A program made the translations under genes and the position numbers. A stretch of DNA of 64,000 nucleotides from Aestuariibius insulae (GTDB lineage: Bacteria; Pseudomonadota; Alphaproteobacteria; Rhodobacterales; Rhodobacteraceae). The notes under the pieces were generated by a model, which saw only the letters and a list, made by a program, of their open reading frames with translations, had not been told where the DNA came from and did not search any database. Of this stretch, positions 23,376-31,990 are shown in pieces (position 1 is the stretch's first letter; each line of letters starts with the position of its first letter). Where the stretch lies: NCBI RefSeq assembly GCF_040783535.2, contig NZ_JBFONW020000003.1, positions 372,001 through 436,000 on the forward strand. Direction: 5' to 3'.

Positions 23376-24827
23376 TCAGTCGGCGGTCGCCATCCGTTCT
23401 TCAAAGCTTTTTGCGATGAAGGAGGGCAAGTCGTCGCCCATTCCGACAACCGCGTCCTCCTTGCGATCCTCGGATCTACGGCCTCGGTTGCGTCCGCCGC
23501 GCGAACGGCTTGGGCGAGGCTCGGGCCGGTCTTCTTCTACTGGCGCCGGAGCGGCTTCGAGCGGTGCAGAGGCCGGTGATGGTGCATCTTCGACCGGCTT
23601 CTTGCGCGACCGGGTGCGGGTGCGCTTGGGCTTTTCCTCCGCCGCATCTACGGGAGCTTCGGCCTCTGCCGGGATGGCGCCCTGCGGATTGGCAAGACGC
23701 GGGATCTCGGTCTTGATCAGGCGCTCGATATCCTCGAGGTTCTTTTCGTCCTTCGGCACGCAGATCATCATCGCGGTGCCCTTCTTGCCAGCTCGACCCG
23801 TCCGGCCAATCCGGTGGACATAGTCTTCGGCATGCGAGGGCACGTCGTAGTTGAACACGTGACTGACATCGGGAATATCGAGCCCGCGCGCCGCCACATC
23901 CGAAGCGACGAGGAACCGCAGCGTTCCATCGCGGAAGCCATCGAGTGTCTTCATCCGCTGGGATTGCTCGAGATCGCCGTGGATCGGAGCAGCGTCGAGG
24001 CCATATTTCTTCATCGACTTGGCGACGATATCGACATCGACTTTGCGGTTACAGAAGATGATCGCGTTGCGGCAGGCCTCGGCTTCACTTTCGATCAAGC
24101 TTCTGAGAAGTTTGCGCTTTTCGCTGCCTTCCCGGTCGCGCCGAGAGGCTTTGAACATCACGACGCCTTGCTTGATATTCTCGGAGGCAGTGGCCGCACG
24201 CGCGACTTCGACCTTTGCCGGGTTCGACAGGAAGGTGTTGGTGATCCGCTCGATCTCGGGCGCCATCGTAGCGGAGAAAAAGAGCGTCTGACGCGTGAAC
24301 GGCGTAAGGCTGAAGATGCGTTCGATATCGGGGATGAAGCCCATATCGAGCATCCGGTCCGCTTCGTCCACGACCATGATCTGCACACCCGTGAGCAGCA
24401 GCTTGCCGCGCTCGAAATGATCGAGCAGGCGGCCCGGCGTTGCGATCAGCACGTCCACGCCGCGATCGATCAGAACGTCCTGCTCTTTAAAGCTGACACC
24501 GCCAATCAGGAGCGCTTTCGTCAGTTTGGTATGTTGGGCGTAGGTGTCGAAATTCTCAGCCACCTGAGCGGCGAGTTCCCGGGTCGGGGCCAGAACAAGA
24601 CTGCGCGGCATACGGGCACGGGCGCGGCCTCGTTTTAGGAGGGTGATCATCGGCAGCGTGAAGCTGGCCGTCTTACCGGTGCCGGTCTGGGCGATGCCGA
24701 GAACATCGCGACCTTCAAGGGCGGGGGGGATTGCGCCTTCCTGAATGGGAGTCGGCTCGGTATAGCCCGCCGACTCGACGGCTTTGAGGACCTTGGGGTC
24801 CAGTTTCAGATCTGAGAACTTGGTCAT
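23376..24827 (-). CDS. DEAD-box ATP-dependent RNA helicase (RhlE type)
   Basis: RNA unwinding enzyme, probably for ribosome assembly or RNA decay at low temperature. All motifs are visible: the Q motif GYTEPTPIQ, Walker A AQTGTGKT (residues 46-53), PTRELAAQV, TPGRLLDH, DEAD (155-158), SAT, ARGLDIPDV and HRIGRTGRAG. After about residue 385 follows a basic, low-complexity tail rich in Arg, Pro and Glu (for example RSRGGRNRGRRSEDRK) that probably binds RNA. 483 residues in all. The 156-base region upstream contains a stem-forming GCAGCCCTGATGGCCGC-type sequence but no certain promoter. Confidence 0.95.
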   Translation of the reverse strand: MTKFSDLKLDPKVLKAVESAGYTEPTPIQEGAIPPALEGRDVLGIAQTGTGKTASFTLPMITLLKRGRARARMPRSLVLAPTRELAAQVAENFDTYAQHTKLTKALLIGGVSFKEQDVLIDRGVDVLIATPGRLLDHFERGKLLLTGVQIMVVDEADRMLDMGFIPDIERIFSLTPFTRQTLFFSATMAPEIERITNTFLSNPAKVEVARAATASENIKQGVVMFKASRRDREGSEKRKLLRSLIESEAEACRNAIIFCNRKVDVDIVAKSMKKYGLDAAPIHGDLEQSQRMKTLDGFRDGTLRFLVASDVAARGLDIPDVSHVFNYDVPSHAEDYVHRIGRTGRAGKKGTAMMICVPKDEKNLEDIERLIKTEIPRLANPQGAIPAEAEAPVDAAEEKPKRTRTRSRKKPVEDAPSPASAPLEAAPAPVEEDRPEPRPSRSRGGRNRGRRSEDRKEDAVVGMGDDLPSFIAKSFEERMATAD

Positions 24828-24983
24828 TTACGCCTTTCAATGCTGCAGCCCTGATGGCCGCAGGATTGACGCGGCCCGACTGGCCGGATTGCCGAGTCGT
24901 CTTATCGTAGGAGTGCAGGTAGGCTCTTCGCGTGGTGAGGTCAAGCTGCCGCCCTTTACAGCAAGCCGCAGGTCCCTGACAGT

Positions 24984-26582
24984 TCAGACCATCATTTCCT
25001 TCGTCGCTGTCAGCCGGATATCGGGATAGTCCCGTTCAACCCGGTCGATATCCCACTGCAGGCGAGTGAGATAGACGATGTCACCGTCATTGTCGTGTGC
25101 GATATGCTGTTTGTTGCTTTCCGTAAACTTGTCAACGGCTTGCCGGTCCCCGCTGACCCATCGGGCAGAGGTGAACTGCGATTGCTCGAACCGGACGGGC
25201 AGCCCGTATTCCAGTTCGATCCGCGAGGCGAGCACCTCGAACTGGAGCTGGCCGACAACGCCGACGATAAAGCCGGACCCGATGGCAGGCTTGAAGACCT
25301 TGGCGGCGCCTTCTTCGGCAAACTGCATGAGCGCCTTTTCCAGATGCTTCGCCTTCATCGGGTCGCCTGCGCGGACGCCCTGCAGCAGTTCCGGCGCGAA
25401 GCTTGGGATACCCGTAACACGCAAAGGTTCCCCTTCGGTTAACGTATCGCCGATTCTCAGCTGGCCATGATTAGGAATGCCGATGATGTCGCCCGCCCAG
25501 GCTTCTTCGGCCAGTTCGCGGTCGGAGGCGAGAAAGAGCACCGGATTAGAGATCGCCATCGGTTTTTTATCGCGAACATGGGTCAGTTTCATGCCGCGCT
25601 GGAAGTGCCCCGAGGCCAGGCGAAGGAAGGCGACGCGGTCCCGATGTTTTGGATCCATATTGGCCTGAACTTTGAAGACAAAGCCGGAAACCTTTGTTTC
25701 TTCAGGAGAAATCTGGCGCGGCTCTGCCGATTGCGGCTGCGGTTCGGGGCCGTAGGTGCCGATCCCTTCCATCAGTTCCTGAACGCCGAAGGAGTTGATC
25801 GCGGAGCCAAACCAGATCGGCGTCATCGTCCCTTCGAGCAGCGCCTTGGGATCCAGCTGAGGAAGAAGTTCCCGGGCCATTTCGATCTCTTCCAGGAAGG
25901 TTTCGAGCAGTTCCGCAGGGACGTGTTCTGCAAGTTTGGGATCGTCAAGCCCTTCTATTTCGACGGTTTCGGCGATCTTGTTGCGGTCTGCACGGTCCAT
26001 AAGGTCGAGCCGGTCACGCAGGATATCGTAGCAGCCGATGAACTCGCGGCCCTTGCCGATTGGCCAGGAGGCGGGGGTCACGTCGATGGCGAGGTTTTCC
26101 TGAATTTCGTCAATGATCTCAAACGTATCGCGGCTTTCGCGGTCCATCTTGTTGCAGAAGGTCAAGATGGGCAGGTCGCGCAGGCGGCAGACCTCGAAAA
26201 GCTTGCGAGTCTGGCTTTCCACACCCTTGGCGCCATCGATCACCATCACGGCGGCATCGACGGCGGTCAGCGTTCGGTAAGTGTCTTCGGAGAAGTCGGA
26301 GTGACCCGGTGTGTCCACAAGATTGAAGCGGAACTCCTTGAAATCAAAAGACATCGCAGAGGCCGAGACAGAAATGCCCCGGTCCTTTTCCATCGCCATA
26401 TAGTCAGACCGGGTCCGGCGCGCATCACCTTTGGCGCGCACCTGACCGGCCATTTGAATGGCCCCGCCATAGAGCAGGAATTTCTCGGTCAGCGTGGTCT
26501 TGCCCGCATCGGGATGCGAGATGATCGCGAAAGTGCGGCGGCGCGCGATCTCGGGGGGCAGGTCGGGGCGATTGTCGAGCAT
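24984..26582 (-). CDS. prfC: peptide chain release factor 3
   Basis: Translational GTPase that recycles release factors 1 and 2 from the ribosome after termination. The GTP-binding motifs are intact: SHPDAGKTTLTEKFLLYGG, the switch region KGDARRTRSDYMAMEKDRGI, DTPGHSDF and FCNKMDRESRD. The start at 26582 gives MLDNRPDLPPEIARRRTFAI, as in relatives, and 532 residues; the upstream in-frame extension runs through a direct repeat and is not protein-like. Confidence 0.95.
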   Translation of the reverse strand: MLDNRPDLPPEIARRRTFAIISHPDAGKTTLTEKFLLYGGAIQMAGQVRAKGDARRTRSDYMAMEKDRGISVSASAMSFDFKEFRFNLVDTPGHSDFSEDTYRTLTAVDAAVMVIDGAKGVESQTRKLFEVCRLRDLPILTFCNKMDRESRDTFEIIDEIQENLAIDVTPASWPIGKGREFIGCYDILRDRLDLMDRADRNKIAETVEIEGLDDPKLAEHVPAELLETFLEEIEMARELLPQLDPKALLEGTMTPIWFGSAINSFGVQELMEGIGTYGPEPQPQSAEPRQISPEETKVSGFVFKVQANMDPKHRDRVAFLRLASGHFQRGMKLTHVRDKKPMAISNPVLFLASDRELAEEAWAGDIIGIPNHGQLRIGDTLTEGEPLRVTGIPSFAPELLQGVRAGDPMKAKHLEKALMQFAEEGAAKVFKPAIGSGFIVGVVGQLQFEVLASRIELEYGLPVRFEQSQFTSARWVSGDRQAVDKFTESNKQHIAHDNDGDIVYLTRLQWDIDRVERDYPDIRLTATKEMMV

Positions 26583-26626
26583 CCGGGCGATATAGGCGGC
26601 ACCTGCGAAAAGGGCAATCTGGGGCT

Positions 26627-26664
26627 TCGGTATCCGGTCGGTATTGCGTCGGTATCCGGTCGGT
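26627..26664. repeat. two 16-bp direct repeats before prfC
   Basis: TCGGTATCCGGTCGGT occurs perfectly at 26627-26642 and 26649-26664, a spacing of 22 bases (about two helical turns). It lies 45-82 bases upstream of the prfC start, on the promoter side. Two copies on one DNA face could bind a dimeric regulator; a chance local duplication is also possible. Confidence 0.55.
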
Positions 26665-26820
26665 GAATTTTGCATAAGAGGTGTGACTTGCGCATCAGGC
26701 TCGAAGCTATGCGTCAGTTCGGAAACAATACCACGTGTAGAGGGTATATTGATTTATCCGCCGTCGTGGAGAATCTTGGCCGGATGTGGCAGGCTGACGT
26801 ATCGAATATCAGGGAGATGG

Positions 26821-27192
26821 ATGATGGACCTCAAAGAAATCGCGAACGAGTTGGTTGCCGGATGCCGTGAGGGGCGGGAGACCGAAAACCTCGACAAGCT
26901 CTATTCAAATGATGCTGTCTCGGTCGAAGCCATGGATATGGGCGGGCAGGGGCGCGAGACGAAAGGGCTCGACCGGATCAAGGGCAAGCATCAGTGGTGG
27001 GAGAGCACAATGGAGATGCTCGATAGCACGATCGAAGGACCCTATCCGCACGGCGAAGACCGGTTCGCGGTGAAGTTCGGCGGCAAGGCGAAGAACAAGG
27101 AGAACGGCGAGATCATGGATATCGACGAGGTGGCTGTCTACCACGTCGAAGGCGGCAAGATCGTCCGGGAAGAGTTCTTCTATTCGATGTAG
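26821..27192 (+). CDS. SnoaL-like (NTF2 superfamily) protein
   Basis: A protein of about 123 residues of the cone-shaped NTF2 type: KEIANELVAGCREGRETENL, then DKLYSNDAVSVEAMDMGGQG, KHQWWESTMEM and a C-terminal strand pair DEVAVYHVEGGKIVREEFFY. GGGAGATGG before the ATG serves as ribosome site. Family members range from small enzymes to ligand-binding proteins, so no reaction can be given. It is 60 bases upstream of the SDR gene. Confidence 0.8.
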   Translation: MMDLKEIANELVAGCREGRETENLDKLYSNDAVSVEAMDMGGQGRETKGLDRIKGKHQWWESTMEMLDSTIEGPYPHGEDRFAVKFGGKAKNKENGEIMDIDEVAVYHVEGGKIVREEFFYSM

Positions 27193-27255
27193 CCGCCGAT
27201 TGTTGACCTGGAGCCGATCCGATAGGGACGCGTAAAACCTGACCGGGAGGACAGC

Positions 27256-28032
27256 ATGGATCTGGGAATATCGGGAAAGCGGGCGCTGGTTTGCGCCTCG
27301 TCGAAGGGGCTGGGGCGCGGATGTGCGGAGGCTTTGGCCGAGGCAGGTGTGCATCTGGTGATCAATGCCAGATCTTCCGGCCCGCTGGATGAGGCCGCGG
27401 AGGCGCTGAGAGGACGAGGCGTCGAGGTCACGGCGATTGCCGCCGACATCACCAGCGAGGCCGGGCGCACTGAGGTTCTGGAGGCTGCGGGGGCCGTCGA
27501 TATTCTCGTGACCAATGCGGGCGGGCCGCCGCCTGGGATGTGGCATGACTGGGATCGAGACGCGTTCATCGCGGCGCTCGATGCCAATATGCTCACACCG
27601 ATTGCCCTGATGACAGCACTTCTGCCCGACATGATGGAGCGGGGCTGGGGGCGCGTGGTCAATATCACCTCGCAATCGGTCAAGGCGCCGATCCCGCAGC
27701 TTGGCCTGTCGAATGCCGCGCGGACCGGTCTGACGGGCTATGTTGCCGGAACGGCCCGGCAGGTGGCCGAGAAAGGCGTGACGATCAACAACTTGCTGCC
27801 GGGAATTCACGCGACCGACCGGGCCGATGCGCTTGATCGCGGCGTGACCGAGACGCAGGGCATCACGATGGAGGAGGCCCGCGCGCAACGGGCGGCCAGC
27901 ATCCCCGCGCGGCGCTACGGGACGGCGGCGGAGTTTGGGGCGGCCTGCGCGTTTCTTTGTTCGGTTCATGCCGGGTTCATCGTTGGTCAGAATATCCTCG
28001 CCGATGGCGGGGCGACGAACGCCACGATCTAA
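27256..28032 (+). CDS. SDR-family protein without the canonical catalytic Tyr-Lys
   Basis: A 258-residue Rossmann-fold protein. The cofactor motif is slightly altered (CASSKGLGRGCAEALAEAG; the usual TGxxxGxG begins with CASSKGLG), and NAGG is present (LVTNAGGPPPG). The Ser of the catalytic set is there (NITSQSVKAPIPQLGLSNAA), but the expected YxxxK reads LSNAAR, with no Tyr and Arg for Lys. This pattern is known for a 3-oxoacyl-ACP-reductase-like SDR subgroup of uncertain activity. GGGAGGACAGC precedes the ATG. Confidence 0.9.
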   Translation: MDLGISGKRALVCASSKGLGRGCAEALAEAGVHLVINARSSGPLDEAAEALRGRGVEVTAIAADITSEAGRTEVLEAAGAVDILVTNAGGPPPGMWHDWDRDAFIAALDANMLTPIALMTALLPDMMERGWGRVVNITSQSVKAPIPQLGLSNAARTGLTGYVAGTARQVAEKGVTINNLLPGIHATDRADALDRGVTETQGITMEEARAQRAASIPARRYGTAAEFGAACAFLCSVHAGFIVGQNILADGGATNATI

Positions 28033-28036
28033 AGGA

Positions 28037-28053
28037 GCGCCCGTTCCGGGCGC
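28037..28053 (+). terminator. hairpin after the SDR gene
   Basis: GCGCCCG and CGGGCGC, a perfect 7-bp GC stem with a TTC loop, begins four bases after the SDR stop. No T run follows, so its strength as a terminator is uncertain. Confidence 0.5.
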
Positions 28054-28120
28054 ATTCGGTCCATTTGCGTTCAGGCCACGCGGGCCTTCAAGGGGACGCT
28101 GTCCACTTGAAAATCCCCTG

Positions 28121-28142
28121 GAGTATTTCAGGCCAGATGAAG
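28121..28142 (+). repeat. 22-bp intergenic repeat, copy 1
   Basis: Reads GAGTATTTCAGG followed by CCAGATGAAG, in the gap between the SDR gene and the ABC ATPase gene. It belongs to a family with further copies at 34754, 48805, 54223, 55638 and 61110, all between genes. Confidence 0.7.
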
Positions 28143-28207
28143 GGTGACTTGTCTGTATCCGTCCGGGCCGCTATCTGACGGTTTCGGTCGGGAATGGAGT
28201 TCGGAAA

Positions 28208-29332
28208 TTGGGCGAGGTGCCACGGGTTGAGGTGGACGGTCTTTGGCGGTCGTTCGACGGAGAGCGCGTCGTCGATGACGTGTCACTGTCGATTTCAGCC
28301 GGTCAGTTGACCTGCCTTCTGGGCCCTTCTGGATGCGGCAAGTCCACAACATTGCGGATGATCGCCGGTGTCGATCGTCCCGATGGCGGTACGATCCGGC
28401 TTGACGGGGAGGTGATCTGCGATCCGGTGGGATCCTTGCCACCCGAAGACCGGTCGGTGGGGTTGATGTTTCAGGATTTCGCGCTGTTTCCGCATCTGGA
28501 TGTCGCGGGCAATGTCGCCTTCGGGCTGAATGGAGCGCGCAGCGCACGGCGGTCGCGGGTGCGCGATTTGCTGGACCGGGTAGAGATGGGCCGGCATATC
28601 GACGCCTATCCCCACGAGCTTTCCGGCGGCGAGCAGCAACGGGTCGCCTTGGCCCGTGCCCTGGCGCCAAAACCCCGTGTCATGCTGATGGACGAGCCGT
28701 TTTCCGGGCTCGACAATCGGCTCCGCGACGAGATCCGGGATCAAACGCTCGATCTGCTTAAGGAGGAGGGCACCGCTGTTCTGCTGGTGACGCACGAGCC
28801 GGACGAGGCGATGCGGATGGCCGACGAGATCGCGCTCATGCGCGGCGGTCGGATCGTGCAGCGCGGCGTGCCCTATAACATCTACAACGCGCCTGTCGAT
28901 CGTGATGCAGCGGCGTTCTTTAGCGATATCAATGTGATAGAGGGTCGTGTTCAGGGCGCGTTGACCGAGACCGCCTTTGGACAGTTCCTTGCCCCGGGGG
29001 TTCCGGACGGGACGATGGTGGATATCGTGATCCGCCCTCAGCATCTGAAGATCGATTTCGACCGCAAGGGACGCGGGCCCCTTCCGACGCCTGCTGAAGG
29101 GACAGCCGCGCGCGGGATCGTGCAACGGGCGCGGTTCATGGGCGGCGAGAGCCTGGTCGACTTCCGGATGGAATTCGACGGCTCCAAGCTGGTCGCGTCG
29201 GTTCCCTCGGTCTTTTTGCCCGAGGCGGGCACGCCGCTTTGGCTGATGATCCGGCGCGACCGGTGTTTCGTCTTTCCGCGCAAGGGTAGCGAATCGGACG
29301 ATGCGAGCACGGAGCGGTCTGCTAATTCTTAG
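28208..29332 (+). CDS. ABC transporter ATP-binding protein (ferric iron/polyamine type)
   Basis: Energy-coupling ATPase of an importer of the FbpC/PotA class. Walker A GPSGCGKST (residues 39-47), Q-loop LMFQDFALFPHLDVAGNVAF, signature LSGGEQQ (138-144), Walker B RVMLMDEP (157-164), the switch His in LLVTHEP, and a C-terminal TOBE-like region from about residue 235. It starts at a TTG. No permease or binding-protein gene is adjacent, so the partner subunits must be elsewhere; FALFPHLDVAGNVAFGL favours the iron group. Confidence 0.9.
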   Translation: MGEVPRVEVDGLWRSFDGERVVDDVSLSISAGQLTCLLGPSGCGKSTTLRMIAGVDRPDGGTIRLDGEVICDPVGSLPPEDRSVGLMFQDFALFPHLDVAGNVAFGLNGARSARRSRVRDLLDRVEMGRHIDAYPHELSGGEQQRVALARALAPKPRVMLMDEPFSGLDNRLRDEIRDQTLDLLKEEGTAVLLVTHEPDEAMRMADEIALMRGGRIVQRGVPYNIYNAPVDRDAAAFFSDINVIEGRVQGALTETAFGQFLAPGVPDGTMVDIVIRPQHLKIDFDRKGRGPLPTPAEGTAARGIVQRARFMGGESLVDFRMEFDGSKLVASVPSVFLPEAGTPLWLMIRRDRCFVFPRKGSESDDASTERSANS

Positions 29333-29346
29333 GATCCGCGAGCAGG

Positions 29347-29370
29347 CCCCGCACGGTTTGCCGGGGTTTT
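29347..29370 (+). terminator. terminator after the ABC ATPase gene
   Basis: CCCCG (29347-29351) pairs with CGGGG (29362-29366) and is followed by TTTT, 15 bases after the stop codon. A short but typical intrinsic terminator. Confidence 0.5.
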
Positions 29371-29483
29371 GATCGCAAATGCGCCGTTCCGTGCGGCTTT
29401 GTCCCTTTTCTCGAGGGCTGGGAGCGCGTATCTACGCCACTCGGGACAAACGGCTGCGCTGGCGGCCGGAGAGGAGATGGAAC

Positions 29484-29714
29484 ATGCTCAATAATATCGG
29501 TCTTCCGGGCCTTTTGCTTATCGCAGTCGTCGTGCTCGTGCTCTTTGGGCGCGGCAAGATCAGCTCGCTCATGGGCGAGGTCGGCAAGGGGATCACCGCG
29601 TTCAAGCGCGGCGTGGATGACGGCAAGAAAGAGATTGACGACAGCTCTGCCGCCGCCGCGCGCGACGTGACGCCGGCCGAAGAGACGGCGGACGTCGACA
29701 AGCGGAACGCCTGA
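29484..29714 (+). CDS. tatA: Sec-independent translocase protein TatA
   Basis: Pore-forming subunit of the twin-arginine translocase. 76 residues: N-terminal membrane helix (IGLPGLLLIAVVVLVLFGRG), the FGRGKI hinge, then an amphipathic helix (SSLMGEVGKGITAFKRGVDD) and an acidic tail. GGAGATGGAAC precedes the ATG. tatB and tatC follow in the standard order. Confidence 0.95.
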   Translation: MLNNIGLPGLLLIAVVVLVLFGRGKISSLMGEVGKGITAFKRGVDDGKKEIDDSSAAAARDVTPAEETADVDKRNA

Positions 29715-29718
29715 CGTC

Positions 29719-30216
29719 TTGTTCGATATTGGCGGAACGGAGCTGCTCCTGATCGGAGTGGTGGCCCTGATTGTGGTGGGGCCCAAGGACCTGCCGGGCA
29801 TGTTCCGCACGGTCGGTCAGTTCGTCGGCAAGGCCCGGCGGATGGCGCGGGAATTTTCGAGCGCGATGGAGGCCGCCGCCGATGAGGCCGGGGTCAAGGA
29901 CGTGACGGAGACCTTCAAGGCCGCGGCCAATCCGGCGAAATTCGGGATGGACAAGGTGAAGGAGGCCGCCTCGGATCTGGGGCCCGCGACAAGCGCCTTG
30001 AGCGAGGAGCGTCAGGTGAAGGTTGCCAAGGTCAAGGCGCAGGCCGAGGAGGCGACAGCCCGGCGCAAAGCCAAGGAAGAGACGCTGGCCGAGGGCGCCG
30101 AGGCGCCCAATGCACCGCTTCCGGAGGGCGCCGAGGCAGGCGACATGACCGTGCCCGAGCTTGAGCCGACCCCGGTGCAGGCCGAGGAGATGCCGAAGGT
30201 GAAAGAGGGATCATGA
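29719..30216 (+). CDS. tatB: Sec-independent translocase protein TatB
   Basis: Substrate-receptor partner of TatC. It starts at a TTG four bases after tatA. FDIGGTELLLIGVVALIVVG is the single membrane helix, followed by the conserved GPKDLP and a long amphipathic helix (RTVGQFVGKARRMAREFSSA). 165 residues with an Ala/Glu/Lys-rich tail. Its stop overlaps the tatC start. Confidence 0.95.
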   Translation: MFDIGGTELLLIGVVALIVVGPKDLPGMFRTVGQFVGKARRMAREFSSAMEAAADEAGVKDVTETFKAAANPAKFGMDKVKEAASDLGPATSALSEERQVKVAKVKAQAEEATARRKAKEETLAEGAEAPNAPLPEGAEAGDMTVPELEPTPVQAEEMPKVKEGS

Positions 30217-31082
30217 GCCCGGCAGACGAGATCGAGGACAGTGCCGCCCCGCTGATCGAGCATCTGGCGGAGCTGAGAACACGGCTGATCCGGTCGGTCA
30301 TGGCATTCATCGTGGGGATGATCCTTTGCTTCATCGTCGCCGAGCCGATCCTGAACTTTCTGTCCGATCCCATCGCGGACGTTCTGCGCGCCCGCGGCGA
30401 GGATGCGCGTCTGATCTTTACCGCGCCGCAGGAGAAATTCTTCGTCCTGATCCGGATCTCCTTCATTGGGGGCTTCGCGCTCGCCTTCCCGGTCATTGCC
30501 CATCAGCTGTGGCGGTTCGTGGCACCCGGTCTCTACAAGACTGAGAAGAACGCCTTTCTGCCCTTCATCTTCGCCTCGCCGCTTCTGTTCACGCTTGGCG
30601 CCGCATTTGCCCATTACGTGGTGACGCCGCTGGCGATGAATTTCTTTATCGGATTTTCGGATGCGATCCCGGCTTTGACGGCGGTTCTGTCCGGAGAATC
30701 GACCGTCGCGGAAGTCGAAAATCCGGAGCTGAGGACGATCTTTCTGGGATCGGTTCGCGAGTCGCTGGACCTGACGCTCAAGTTCATCTTCGCCTTTGGC
30801 CTGTGCTTTCAGCTTCCCGTGCTGCTCACGCTGATGGGCAAGGCGGGGCTGGTCTCGGCCGAGGGGCTTCGGGGCGTTCGGAAATATGCGGTCGTTGGTA
30901 TCCTGGTGATGGCCGCGCTGGTGACGCCGCCTGATGTGGTCACGCAGCTGATCCTTTTTGTCGTGGTTTACGGGCTTTACGAGGTGTCGATCCAGCTGGT
31001 GCGCTGGGTCGAGTATGATCGCGAAAAGCGCCTCAAGGAAGACGGCCTCTGGGAGGACGAGCTGGAGGACGAGCAGACGTGA
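30213..31082 (+). CDS. tatC: Sec-independent translocase protein TatC
   Basis: Six-helix membrane protein that recognises twin-arginine signal peptides. The N-terminal recognition region APLIEHLAELRTRLIRSVMA is present, as are FIGGFALAFPVIAHQLWRFV, APGLYKTEKN and VGILVMAALVTPPDVVTQLI. At 289 residues it has normal length, with a charged C-terminal tail. It overlaps the next gene by four bases. Confidence 0.97.
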   Translation: MSPADEIEDSAAPLIEHLAELRTRLIRSVMAFIVGMILCFIVAEPILNFLSDPIADVLRARGEDARLIFTAPQEKFFVLIRISFIGGFALAFPVIAHQLWRFVAPGLYKTEKNAFLPFIFASPLLFTLGAAFAHYVVTPLAMNFFIGFSDAIPALTAVLSGESTVAEVENPELRTIFLGSVRESLDLTLKFIFAFGLCFQLPVLLTLMGKAGLVSAEGLRGVRKYAVVGILVMAALVTPPDVVTQLILFVVVYGLYEVSIQLVRWVEYDREKRLKEDGLWEDELEDEQT

Positions 31083-31909
31083 GCGATCCGTTGGAGCGGA
31101 TTGCGGATGCGCTGGACCGGATGAGCCCCCCTGCCGCCGAGGCGCCTGACTTCGAGAGCGCCGAGGCCTTTGTCTGGCAGACCGCGCCGGACCGGCTGGA
31201 GCCGGTGGCGCAGGTCAACCGGATCGATCTGGCGCTACTTGTGGGGATCGACCGGGCGCGCGATACGCTTTTGGGCAATACAGAACGCTTCGCAGAGGGC
31301 CTTCCTGCGAACAACGCGCTGCTTTGGGGGGCGCGGGGGATGGGGAAGTCGTCTCTGGTCAAGGCGGTGCACGGGGCGCTGTCCGAAACGGGGCTCAAGC
31401 TGGTCGAGGTGCACCGGGAGGATCTGCCGAGCATTGGGCGCTGTCTGGCGCTGCTGCGCGGGCGGGCGGAACGCTTCGTCATGTATTGCGACGATTTGAG
31501 CTTCTCGCAGGACGATGCGCATTACAAATCGCTCAAGGCGGTGCTCGATGGCGGGATTGAGGGGCGGCCCGAGAATGTGATCCTTTATGCGACGTCAAAC
31601 CGGCGTCATCTGATGCCGCGCGATATGATCGAGAACGAGCGTGGATCGGCCATCAATCCGTCCGAAGCGGTCGAGGAGAAGGTTTCCCTCTCGGACCGGT
31701 TCGGGCTGTGGCTAGGCTTTCATTCCTGCGATCAGGATGCCTATCTGCAGATGATCCGCGGCTATTGCGATGCCTATGGGATCGAGATTGCCGATGACGA
31801 CCTGCGCGCCGAGGCGATCGAATGGCAAGCGACGCGCGGCAGTCGGTCGGGCCGCGTGGCCTGGCAGTTCTTCACGGATCTTGCGGCCCGGCGGGGCGTT
31901 CGGGTCTAG
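31079..31909 (+). CDS. DUF815 family ATPase
   Basis: A 276-residue AAA-like ATPase. The family core is clear: LLVGIDRARDTLLGNTERFA, NNALLWGARGMGKSSLVKAV (Walker A), FVMYCDDLSF (Walker B), SNRRHLMPRD, and GLWLGFHSCDQDAYLQMIRG. No function is established for the family. It is coupled to tatC by overlap, and the tatABC-DUF815-nlpD-pcm-surE arrangement looks like standard rhodobacterial gene order. Confidence 0.9.
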   Translation: MSDPLERIADALDRMSPPAAEAPDFESAEAFVWQTAPDRLEPVAQVNRIDLALLVGIDRARDTLLGNTERFAEGLPANNALLWGARGMGKSSLVKAVHGALSETGLKLVEVHREDLPSIGRCLALLRGRAERFVMYCDDLSFSQDDAHYKSLKAVLDGGIEGRPENVILYATSNRRHLMPRDMIENERGSAINPSEAVEEKVSLSDRFGLWLGFHSCDQDAYLQMIRGYCDAYGIEIADDDLRAEAIEWQATRGSRSGRVAWQFFTDLAARRGVRV

Positions 31910-31959
31910 ATCCGCCTGTCTTTGCCTTGATAAATATCCCGGGGGAGCTCCGACAGGAG

Positions 31960-31976
31960 CGGGGGCAGAGCCCCCG
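31960..31976. terminator. bidirectional hairpin between DUF815 and nlpD genes
   Basis: CGGGGGC and GCCCCCG pair perfectly around an AGA loop, in the 81-base gap between converging genes. The adjacent 31926-31960 stretch (GATAAATATCCC then GGGGGAGCTCC) looks like part of an intergenic repeat element. No T tract. Confidence 0.5.
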
Positions 31977-31990
31977 TCCACGCCCGATCT

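Noticed and set aside
25467..26666. 399-codon open frame antisense to prfC
   Set aside because: Opposes a complete translational GTPase with all motifs; the antisense product has none.
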